From Candidatus Paceibacter sp. (GTDB taxonomy: Bacteria > Patescibacteria > ABY1 > S139-126), in contig DYGA01000005.1 in the NCBI GenBank assembly GCA_020724865.1, positions 1-64,000 on the forward strand: a stretch of DNA of 64,000 nt, in the 5' to 3' direction. The position numbers were made by a program, and so were the translations under genes. Position 1 is the stretch's first letter; each line of letters starts with the position of its first letter. Below are positions 58,796 to 64,000 of this stretch, in pieces. The notes beneath the pieces were generated by a model that worked only from the letters and a program-made list of their open reading frames with translations, made no database searches and was not told the origin of the DNA.

Positions 58796-59866
58796 ATGTC
58801 AAAAAAAATATCAGCCAAAATTAAATTAGCAAAAATTAATTGGCCCAACATTTTGAAAAGTTGGGATTTAACCAAAAAATTAAAAACTGATTTTTCTCTA
58901 CCCTTACAAGATAAAAATAAAATAAAGATCAAAACCACAGGTAATATTAGTTGGCAGATTTTTCGTTTTGATCAAGCTCCACTGAAATTACAAAAAAAAT
59001 ATTTAACCAGTCAGCAGGATTTTACTTGGTCCAGTCAAGCCATATTTTCAATGATTAAAAACCATTGGTTGGTAGATATTAAAATTTTTGGTGATGGTGA
59101 ATTATTTTGGCAAATGGATTCTGCTGATTTGGGAGGCATATACTTTTTTGTCCAAGGCCAGGGCGAAATTACTATAAACGAAAAACAAAACAGGTCAGTA
59201 TGTCAATTGGTGATGATAGATGTGGGCAATTTAGTGACATTGCACTACAGTTTAAATAAGCAACAAATTAAAGGATTTACATTTTTGTCTTATCAAGCTC
59301 GTTTAGGTAAGCAAAGTAATTGTTTTTGGGAAATTGGTTTAAAAAATAAAGCTTGGTTGGTTGGATCTTTTGTTACCAAACTTTTAGGCACAGGCAGTCA
59401 GAATAATTATTTGTTTGGTGGCAGAATTAGCGGGCAAAGTAAAACTTATTTAAATTTTTTAAATCAGCATTTAGTTCCTAATACTACCGGTGATATGTTG
59501 ATAAAAGCCATAGCCGAAGATAAATCGCAAACCATAATCGCAGGCTTGATTGATATTGGTTTAAAATCAACCAATGCCAATTCCTATTTACAGGAAGATA
59601 TTCTGTTATTATCGGCTCAAGCTAGAGCCTCGGCTTTACCCAATTTAGAAATTTTAAATCGTGATGTCAAAGCTTCGCACGGCGCCACAGTGGGTAGAAT
59701 TGATGAAGAAATGCTTTATTATTTAATGAGTCGTGGTTTATCCAAAATGGTTGCTACGGAACTGATTGTATCTGGATTTTTTCATTCACTTGGTAGTAAA
59801 ATTACTGATAGACAAAGGCAGCGCAAGCTTTTTAATTTATTATTAGCTAAAGATATAAGTAAGTGA
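58796..59866 (+). CDS. sufD: Fe-S cluster assembly protein SufD-like
   Basis: The partner of SufB in the SufBC2D complex. A 356-residue divergent SufD: the N-terminal half is poorly conserved, but the C-terminal beta-helix ending LEILNRDVKASHGATVGRIDEEMLYYLMSRG (in short: VKASHGATVGRIDEEMLYYL) and ATELIVSGFF are diagnostic. The ATG at 58796 has GGAG upstream. Its stop overlaps the sufS start. Confidence 0.9.
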   Translation: MSKKISAKIKLAKINWPNILKSWDLTKKLKTDFSLPLQDKNKIKIKTTGNISWQIFRFDQAPLKLQKKYLTSQQDFTWSSQAIFSMIKNHWLVDIKIFGDGELFWQMDSADLGGIYFFVQGQGEITINEKQNRSVCQLVMIDVGNLVTLHYSLNKQQIKGFTFLSYQARLGKQSNCFWEIGLKNKAWLVGSFVTKLLGTGSQNNYLFGGRISGQSKTYLNFLNQHLVPNTTGDMLIKAIAEDKSQTIIAGLIDIGLKSTNANSYLQEDILLLSAQARASALPNLEILNRDVKASHGATVGRIDEEMLYYLMSRGLSKMVATELIVSGFFHSLGSKITDRQRQRKLFNLLLAKDISK

Positions 59867-61110
59867 CGCAAATAAAAGACAACAATATAAAAAATGATTT
59901 TCCGATTTTTAAACAGGCCAAAGTAAAAAAACGTCCTTTGGTATATTTAGATAGCGCCGCCACCAGTCAAAAGCCACATAGTGTAATAAATGCCGTGTCT
60001 GATTGGTATGAACGTTTTAATGCCAATATTCATCGGGGCGTGTATGAACTGTCAGAAACTGCTACCAAGAAGTATGAATTATCAAGACAGGTGATAGCCA
60101 ATTTTATAAATTCGCCAAGTTCCAGACAAGTCGTCTTTACCAGAGGCACAACTGAAGGTATAAATTTAGTGGCGGAAGCTTGGGCAAGAAAAAATTTGCG
60201 TGCGGGTGACGCTATATTACTTACCACTATGGAGCATCATGCCAATCTGGTACCATGGCAAGAGTTAGCTCAGAGGAAAAGATTGAAATTAAAATTTTTG
60301 GAATTTGACAATCAAGGTGAGTTGATTTTGGCTAATTTAGCCAAGCAGTTAATGGGGGTAAAGTTGGTAAGTTTGGTTTATGTATCCAATGTTTTAGGGA
60401 CCATAAATCCCGTCAAAAAGATTATCAATATTTGTCATCAAAAAAAAATTCCGGTTTTAATTGATGCCGCTCAAGCAGCACCGCATTTGCCGATTGATGT
60501 AAAGAAACTTGATTGCGATTGGTTGGTATTTTCTGGACATAAAATGCTGGGTCCGACTGGGATCGGAGTATTGTATGGCAAAAGAGAAAGATTTGAAGAA
60601 ATGGATGTTTATCAAACCGGTGGTGATATGATAAGAAATGTGACTTTAACTAAAAGTACCTATGCTACTTATCCACAAAAATTTGAAGCAGGAACGCAAG
60701 CTTTAGCAGAAGTTGTAGGTTTGGCTGAAGCAGTTATTTATTTACAAGCAATCGGTATGGAACGAGTATCTAGCCATGATCAAAAATTAGTTACTTATGC
60801 TTATCAGCAGATGAAGAAGATTAAAGCTGTGGAAATTTACGGACCGCAGACGATTAAACGGTCAGGTAGCATTGCTTTCAATGTGCAAGGAATTCACGCT
60901 CATGATTTAGCCACTTTTTTAGCTGATCGGGGTATTTGTATTAGAGCCGGACATCATTGTGCTCAGCCACTACATGAAAAACTGGGAATACCTGCTTCGG
61001 CTCGAGTGAGTTTTTATATTTACAATGACAAACGTGATGTTGATTTATTTATTTCGGCTTTACAGGCAATTATTAAAGAGTGGGAAAGTATAAAAGCACG
61101 TAACACATAG
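59863..61110 (+). CDS. sufS: Cysteine desulfurase SufS
   Basis: A PLP enzyme that takes sulfur from cysteine. The 415-residue type II desulfurase has LDSAATSQKP, TRGTTEGINLVAEAW, TMEHHANLVPW, the PLP-lysine motif FSGHKMLGPTGIG and the catalytic Cys in RAGHHCAQP. The start is a GTG overlapping the sufD stop by four bases. The last residues (ARNT) are encoded by a dispersed TAACACATA repeat. Confidence 0.96.
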   Translation: MTQIKDNNIKNDFPIFKQAKVKKRPLVYLDSAATSQKPHSVINAVSDWYERFNANIHRGVYELSETATKKYELSRQVIANFINSPSSRQVVFTRGTTEGINLVAEAWARKNLRAGDAILLTTMEHHANLVPWQELAQRKRLKLKFLEFDNQGELILANLAKQLMGVKLVSLVYVSNVLGTINPVKKIINICHQKKIPVLIDAAQAAPHLPIDVKKLDCDWLVFSGHKMLGPTGIGVLYGKRERFEEMDVYQTGGDMIRNVTLTKSTYATYPQKFEAGTQALAEVVGLAEAVIYLQAIGMERVSSHDQKLVTYAYQQMKKIKAVEIYGPQTIKRSGSIAFNVQGIHAHDLATFLADRGICIRAGHHCAQPLHEKLGIPASARVSFYIYNDKRDVDLFISALQAIIKEWESIKARNT

Positions 61111-61141
61111 CACACAGCACGTAACACATAACATGTAACAT
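61096..61141. repeat. GTAACACATA-type repeat overlapping the sufS 3' end
   Basis: CACGTAACACATAGCACACA is followed by further GTAACACATAACATGTAACA units. The sufS stop codon (TAG) lies inside it. Related copies occur at 62117-62147, 62796-62822, 63184-63213 (inverse orientation) and 63919-63950. Confidence 0.7.
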
Positions 61142-61184
61142 GATGATATAGTTGTGTGTTAGATGCTACAGGTATCATAAATTT

Positions 61185-61547
61185 ATGGATCTATATCAGC
61201 AAAAAATAATGGATCATTATTTACACCCCAGGCATCAGGGTAAAATTGGCAAACCTACTAAAAAGTTTACTGGTGAAAATATATCTTGCGGTGATAAAGT
61301 TGATTTTGAGGTTGTCTTGGACAGTCGTGGTAAAATTAAACAGGTAGGTTGGCAGGGTAGTGGTTGTACAATTTCTCAGGCGGCAGCGTCAATTTTGGCA
61401 GATGAAATGATTGGTAAAACCATTAAACAGGTGCAAAGTATAAGTTCGGATAAGTTTTTACAAGATTTAGAAGTTGAATTATCACCGGCGCGGCAAAAGT
61501 GTGCTCTATTACCTTTATATACGGTTAAGGAAGAAGAGTTAGGATAG
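61185..61547 (+). CDS. sufU: SufU-like Fe-S scaffold/sulfur transfer protein
   Basis: Accepts sulfur from SufS. The 120-residue IscU/SufU-family protein has three conserved Cys: NISCGDKV, GSGCTISQAAAS and QKCALLPL. The longer insertion and absence of the HSC20-binding LPPVK loop indicate SufU rather than IscU. The ATG at 61185 (MDLYQQKIMDHY) is the family start; a longer frame begins in the repeat. It completes rrf2-sufC-B-D-S-U. Confidence 0.93.
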   Translation: MDLYQQKIMDHYLHPRHQGKIGKPTKKFTGENISCGDKVDFEVVLDSRGKIKQVGWQGSGCTISQAAASILADEMIGKTIKQVQSISSDKFLQDLEVELSPARQKCALLPLYTVKEEELG

Positions 61548-61630
61548 AATTATAAATTTTAAATTTTAAATTATAAAAAAATAGTCATTAGTTTAAAATT
61601 TAAAATTTATAATTTAAAATTAATTAATCT

Positions 61631-61711
61631 ATGTACAAAAAGAAAAAACAAGCTAGAAAAAAACAACTAAAAAAACGTGGTAAAAAAATCGGATTACTCC
61701 ATTATCGATAA
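61631..61711 (+). CDS. 26-residue strongly basic protein
   Basis: MYKKKKQARKKQLKKRGKKI followed by GLLHYR. More than half of the residues are Lys or Arg. Such a peptide would be expected to bind RNA, perhaps as a tiny ribosomal component. A strong terminator begins directly behind the stop. It is below normal gene-caller length and unassigned. Confidence 0.55.
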   Translation: MYKKKKQARKKQLKKRGKKIGLLHYR

Positions 61712-61712
61712 G

Positions 61713-61742
61713 AAAAACTCCCGTATTATAACGGGAGTTTTA
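61713..61742. terminator. Bidirectional terminator
   Basis: AAAAACTCCCGT and ACGGGAGTTTT (stem 61717-61724 with 61731-61738), between convergent small genes. Confidence 0.9.
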
Positions 61743-61751
61743 TTTTATTAT

Positions 61752-61973
61752 TTAAACTTTCTGCTCCGATTGATTTTTTTTCGATTCTTTTTCTGCAATA
61801 TAAATGGTGATCGCACCACAGACAATTGAAGCGATTATAGCGCTTATAGTTACAGTAGAGATTTGCTCTTCATTGTTGGGATTGAAAATAACTAAACAGA
61901 TGGGGAAAATAATGAAAATATATAAGCCGCTATAAATTAAAAATTGGATAAAAAAGATAACAATTTTTTTCAT
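61752..61973 (-). CDS. Small two-helix membrane protein
   Basis: A 73-residue protein with two hydrophobic segments (IVIFFIQFLIYSGLYIFIIF and ISAIIASIVCGAITIYIA) and a charged C-terminus (EKESKKNQSEQKV). AAAAGGAGC, eight bases before the ATG, is one of the strongest Shine-Dalgarno sites in the window. Monocistronic, function unknown. Confidence 0.65.
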   Translation of the reverse strand: MKKIVIFFIQFLIYSGLYIFIIFPICLVIFNPNNEEQISTVTISAIIASIVCGAITIYIAEKESKKNQSEQKV

Positions 61974-62035
61974 TTAACGCTCCTTTTTATTGTTAATGTT
62001 TTTGATTAATTATTTTAACATATTGGCAATTGAAG

Positions 62036-62044
62036 TTATCCACA
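62036..62044 (+). promoter_or_regulatory. DnaA box-like TTATCCACA
   Basis: A perfect match to the DnaA consensus, between the two-helix gene and lexA. A second copy in inverse orientation is at 63348-63356. Two boxes 1.3 kb apart are not enough to call an origin. Confidence 0.4.
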
Positions 62045-62084
62045 TATTCTAAAAATAGGCAATTTTGGCTTATTTTTTTGTACA

Positions 62085-62114
62085 TTGACTTTCGGTTTTT
62101 TTTCGGTATATACT
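62085..62114 (+). promoter_or_regulatory. Candidate lexA promoter
   Basis: TTGACT (62085-62090), 18 bases, TATACT (62109-62114). A direct repeat TTTCGG...TTTCGG lies in the spacer and a TAACATA-type repeat follows, either of which might be a LexA target. No known SOS box is recognised. Confidence 0.5.
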
Positions 62115-62176
62115 ATACATGTAACATATAACACATAACATATAACAGAAATATTATAAAAAATTGTTAAAATTAT

Positions 62177-62812
62177 ATGCCGTTAAATTTCCTTACCAAA
62201 CGTCAAAAACAAATACTTGATTTTATTATTGGTTTTATTGCAGACAATGGTTATGCTCCTACTTTTCAAGAGATTGGTGAATATTTTGATTTGTCGTCAC
62301 CGGCTACTGTACATCAGCATATTAAAGCTTTGGAAGAAAAGGGTTATTTAAAATCAGAATACAATGCCAAGCGATCATTAGAAGTTTTATCAGTCAAAGA
62401 TGATTCTATGAGTTTAGCTTATCAAATTCCTCTGGTAGGGCTTATTACTGCCGGTGAGCCAATTGAAGCTATCGAAGAGCACGAGACTATTGCCGTTCCT
62501 TCCAATTTAGTACTGCATCAGGAAAATACTTTTGTTTTGCAAGTTAAAGGCGATTCAATGGTTGGAGATGGTATATTGTCCGGTGATTATGTAGTAGTAG
62601 AGAGAAGTAATTATCCAAAAAATGGTGACATAATTGTGGCTTTACTTGATAATACTTATGCAACTTTGAAAAGATTTTATCGTGAGCAAACGAGAATACG
62701 TTTACAGCCGGCCAATGGTAAATATAAGCCAATTTATGTCAAAGATTTGATAGTGCAAGGTATAGTGAGAGGGGTGATTAGGAATTATAGTTATATAACA
62801 CGTAACACATAA
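62177..62812 (+). CDS. lexA: LexA repressor
   Basis: The SOS repressor with RecA-stimulated self-cleavage. The 211-residue product has an N-terminal winged helix (LTKRQKQILDFIIGFI, YAPTFQEIGEYF, SPATVHQHIKALEEKGYL). Its S24 peptidase domain shows the cleavage site A92-G93 (LITAGEP), nucleophile S127 (GDSMVGDG) and base K165 (ATLKRF). The terminal TRNT is read from the dispersed repeat containing the stop. A dinB-like gene lies 1.1 kb downstream. Confidence 0.97.
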   Translation: MPLNFLTKRQKQILDFIIGFIADNGYAPTFQEIGEYFDLSSPATVHQHIKALEEKGYLKSEYNAKRSLEVLSVKDDSMSLAYQIPLVGLITAGEPIEAIEEHETIAVPSNLVLHQENTFVLQVKGDSMVGDGILSGDYVVVERSNYPKNGDIIVALLDNTYATLKRFYREQTRIRLQPANGKYKPIYVKDLIVQGIVRGVIRNYSYITRNT

Positions 62813-62822
62813 CACGTAACAT
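62796..62822. repeat. GTAACACATA-type repeat overlapping the lexA 3' end
   Basis: AACACGTAACACATAACACG continues into TAACAT; the lexA TAA lies inside. It provides the same Arg-Asn-Thr-stop ending as at sufS. Confidence 0.7.
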
Positions 62823-63179
62823 ATGGAGGAGAGATTTCACGATCATTTAAAGAAAATAATGGACGAGTTTGTTCATTTAATTTATAAGGAGACTAGAAAT
62901 TTTCCTAAAGAATAGTTATACGGAGTAACTTCACAAATAAGAAGAGCAGCTTTATCGATAATATTAAATTATATAGAGGGTTTTGCTAGAATAAAAAACG
63001 GCATTAAAATAAATTTTTTAGAAATTTCTTATGGTTCATTAAAAGAGGTAAAGTACCTTTTAAATTTTTCTTTACAGGAAAAATATATATCAGAATTAAA
63101 TTATAAAAAATTATTAGGTTATGCAGAGGAAATTGGAGCAATGCTTTGGACAAGTATCAGAGGCTTAAAGGAAAATTAA
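62823..63179 (+). pseudogene. Four-helix bundle (23S rRNA IVS-type) protein gene with in-frame amber codon
   Basis: The frame reads MEERFHDHLKKIMDEF...RNFPKE, then TAG (62913-62915), then LYGVTSQIRRAALSI, NYIEGFARI, FLEISYGSLKEVKYLL and so on to TAA at 63177. The whole 118-residue family pattern (FPKEExYGLTSQIRRAA...GSLxE) is intact apart from the single stop, which replaces a position usually Glu or Gln. It is either a recent nonsense mutation, a sequence error, or read-through. Family function is unknown. Confidence 0.8.
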
Positions 63180-63183
63180 TTTT

Positions 63184-63213
63184 GTTATGTGTTACATGCT
63201 AAATGTTACATGA
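63184..63213. repeat. Inverse-orientation TAACACATA-type repeat
   Basis: GTTATGTGTTACATGCTAAATG and TTACATG follow the four-helix-bundle gene; the complement matches the sufS and lexA end repeats. Confidence 0.6.
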
Positions 63214-63299
63214 AATAAAACGCCCGTATCTGGCATAAAGGAAGACACGGACGTTTGCACCAACCGTTGCCGTCCTGGCAACAAAATGTTTGTGGCGCT
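63214..63299 (-). ncRNA. Candidate small RNA on the minus strand, about 85 nt
   Basis: A minus-strand promoter (63335-63306) would start transcription near 63299. The RNA would contain a GTTGCC/GGCAAC hairpin (63266-63282) and end at an intrinsic terminator (stem 63220-63231 with 63243-63254, minus-strand U-tract TTTTATTT). No good reading frame is present, and the segment is much more GC-rich than its surroundings, which is typical of structured RNA in AT-rich genomes. It accounts for most of the gene-free 63180-63502 stretch. Confidence 0.55.
63220..63254 (-). terminator. Minus-strand terminator of the candidate sRNA
   Basis: ACGCCCGTATCT (63220-63231) pairs with AGACACGGACGT (63243-63254, with one A-C mismatch). 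On the minus strand it is followed by TTTTATTTC. Confidence 0.75.
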
Positions 63300-63305
63300 A
63301 TTTAT

Positions 63306-63335
63306 ATTGTAAAAATATTTTTTCATTATAGTCAA
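63306..63335 (-). promoter_or_regulatory. Minus-strand promoter of the candidate sRNA
   Basis: TTGACT (63335-63330), 18 bases, TACAAT (63311-63306), five of six matches at each element. Confidence 0.65.
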
Positions 63336-63347
63336 ATATTTTCTGGT

Positions 63348-63356
63348 TGTGGATAA
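63348..63356 (-). promoter_or_regulatory. DnaA box-like TTATCCACA (minus strand)
   Basis: TGTGGATAA is the complement of a perfect DnaA consensus, followed by an AT-rich run of about 60 bases. Confidence 0.4.
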
Positions 63357-63502
63357 CTTTATTTATTTAAATTATTTATTAAGTATTGAGTAGCAATTAT
63401 TAAGTTTTATGAATAAAGAAATAATTTTGATTTTTTTACTGAGTTTGTATCTTGTTTTGTGAGTTATTTAGTATTTATAAAATTAAAATTTACAATAAAC
63501 AT

Positions 63503-63625
63503 ATGAAAAAAAATAAATTTTTTCTTAAACCCTATTTATTAATCAGAAAGCCAAAATCAGTATTACCGAAACGTAGTATATATTCTTTGACTTTTGGCCA
63601 GTGGCCACGTTTTTCCCGTAGCTAG
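63503..63625 (+). CDS. Hypothetical 40-residue basic protein
   Basis: MKKNKFFLKPYLLIRKPKSV and then LPKRSIYSLTFGQWPRFSRS: very basic, no membrane helix, no recognised family. It is more GC-balanced than the flanking spacers, but it has no Shine-Dalgarno. It may be a real small RNA-binding protein or a chance frame. Confidence 0.35.
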   Translation: MKKNKFFLKPYLLIRKPKSVLPKRSIYSLTFGQWPRFSRS

Positions 63626-63635
63626 TTTATTAAAC

Positions 63636-63671
63636 ACTAAATCCTATATCCTGCATCCTAAATCCTAAATT
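63636..63671. repeat. ATCCTAA-type dispersed spacer repeat
   Basis: ACTAAATCCTATATCCTGCA continues into TCCTAAATCCTAAATTTTT. It is the same family as 23540-23575 (opposite orientation) and 52306-52337. Confidence 0.65.
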
Positions 63672-63675
63672 TTTT

Positions 63676-63924
63676 ATGCACGAAAAAATTAATCAAACAA
63701 TTGATGTTGAAGTAATATTTTTGCATAATCGAGTAATTCCAAGGAGTTTTTCCTGGCAAGGAGTAATTTATCGTATTAAAACTTTAGGGCTTAGACATGA
63801 TACTTATATAGGCAGAGAAAAAATACATTATTTTTCCGTATCAGATGGAGTTAATTTTTTCCGTTTGCGTTTTTCTGGCGACAGTTTAATTTGGCAATTG
63901 GAAGAAATTTATAATGACATGTAA
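63676..63924 (+). CDS. DinB-associated small protein (DUF6504-like)
   Basis: An 82-residue protein: VIPRSFSWQGVIYRIKTLGL, then HYFSVSDGVNFFRLRF and LIWQLEEIYNDM. This layout (PRxFxWxGxxYxV...HYFxVxDG...W.LEEI) resembles small proteins encoded next to Y-family polymerases. It lies 39 bases before a dinB start. Its stop lies in a TAACACATAAC repeat. Confidence 0.7.
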   Translation: MHEKINQTIDVEVIFLHNRVIPRSFSWQGVIYRIKTLGLRHDTYIGREKIHYFSVSDGVNFFRLRFSGDSLIWQLEEIYNDM

Positions 63925-63950
63925 CACATAACATTTAACCTGTAACAAAT
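63919..63950. repeat. GTAACACATA-type repeat before dinB
   Basis: CATGTAACACATAACATTTA is followed by ACCTGTAACAAA. It contains the stop codon of the 82-aa gene. Confidence 0.65.
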
Positions 63951-63963
63951 AATAATTAATTTT

Positions 63964-64000
63964 ATGAAGGGCGAGGATATTATCATGCACGTTGATATGA
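63964..64000 (+). CDS. dinB: DNA polymerase IV, N-terminus only (partial)
   Basis: The last 37 bases encode MKGEDIIMHVDM. The IIMHVDM motif is the start of the Y-family polymerase catalytic site (usually HVDMDAFFAxVE), where the Asp binds metal. The gene continues beyond the window. Its place behind lexA and the DUF6504-like gene supports an SOS translesion role. Only 12 residues are visible. Confidence 0.65.
   Translation, partial: MKGEDIIMHVDM

Noticed and set aside
62913..62915. Genome-wide reassignment of UAG
   Set aside because: UAG ends many intact genes here (lipoprotein 19474, dacA-like 44160, sufS 61110), so the amber codon is a local event.
61096..63950. CRISPR array from the TAACACATA repeats
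   Set aside because: The copies are far apart, lack regular unique spacers and no cas genes are present.

Overview
This window reads as a chromosomal piece of a host-dependent, streamlined Candidatus Patescibacteria (CPR) genome. It is very AT-rich, uses the standard bacterial code (UGA is a stop in several genes, so not the Absconditabacteria/Gracilibacteria code), and its genes are packed a few bases apart. The ribosomal protein cluster goes directly from rpsE to rplO without rpmD (L30), a recognised CPR hallmark. Most ribosomal genes have no Shine-Dalgarno sequence. Many small conserved membrane proteins, a VanZ-like protein and a DUF5671-type protein also fit. A Parcubacteria-type lineage is likely, but I cannot place it more precisely.

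Layout. 1-16080: str/S10/spc super-operon (rpsL, rpsG, fusA, a 95-aa unknown, tuf, rpsJ, rplC to rplO, secY). Structured leaders lie before rpsL, tuf and rplC. 16130-19845: adk, map, ruvX, a polyprenyl-phosphate sugar-phosphate transferase, a DUF192 lipoprotein and rplU. 19941-22267 (minus): dnaB-ybaB-recR. 22404-29560: lytic transglycosylase, tRNA-Lys, a 17-G homopolymer, a 52-aa Cys-rich protein, a NhaD-type antiporter, a Ca2+-type P-ATPase, a leader-peptide-like unit with six Asn codons, tRNA-Asn and VanZ. 29729-30902 (minus): ZIP transporter and Fur/Zur regulator with a perfect operator palindrome. 30976-46762: YibE/F, a GT-B-like protein, an LpxH-like phosphoesterase, asnS, two CaCA antiporters around a beta-propeller protein, aspS lacking its GAD domain, HIT, YbaK, scpA/scpB, a D,D-carboxypeptidase, tpiA, fba and a TPR protein. 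46849-48157: four tRNAs (Thr, Tyr, Thr, Trp) with rpmG and a lipoprotein. 48317-55937: small membrane proteins, alkD, a candidate sRNA, a DUF5671-like protein, murB, pterin dehydratase, HU and an MFS transporter. 55954-61547: an Rrf2 regulator and sufC-B-D-S-U with a likely operator. 61631-64000: tiny basic proteins, lexA, an amber-interrupted four-helix-bundle gene, a candidate minus-strand sRNA and the start of dinB.

How it works together: translation (ribosomal proteins, elongation factors, AsnRS, AspRS, tRNAs, YbaK editing), envelope building (MurB, the UDP-sugar transferase, carboxypeptidase, transglycosylase, SecY), ion and metal homeostasis (NhaD, P-ATPase, CaCA, ZIP/Zur), Fe-S assembly (SUF), glycolysis (TpiA, Fba) and DNA maintenance (DnaB, RecR, RuvX, ScpAB, AlkD, LexA/DinB). 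No phage, insertion sequence, CRISPR or secondary-metabolite locus is visible. The novelty sits in regulatory RNAs, dispersed spacer repeats and a set of tiny membrane proteins, each in its own strong transcription unit.
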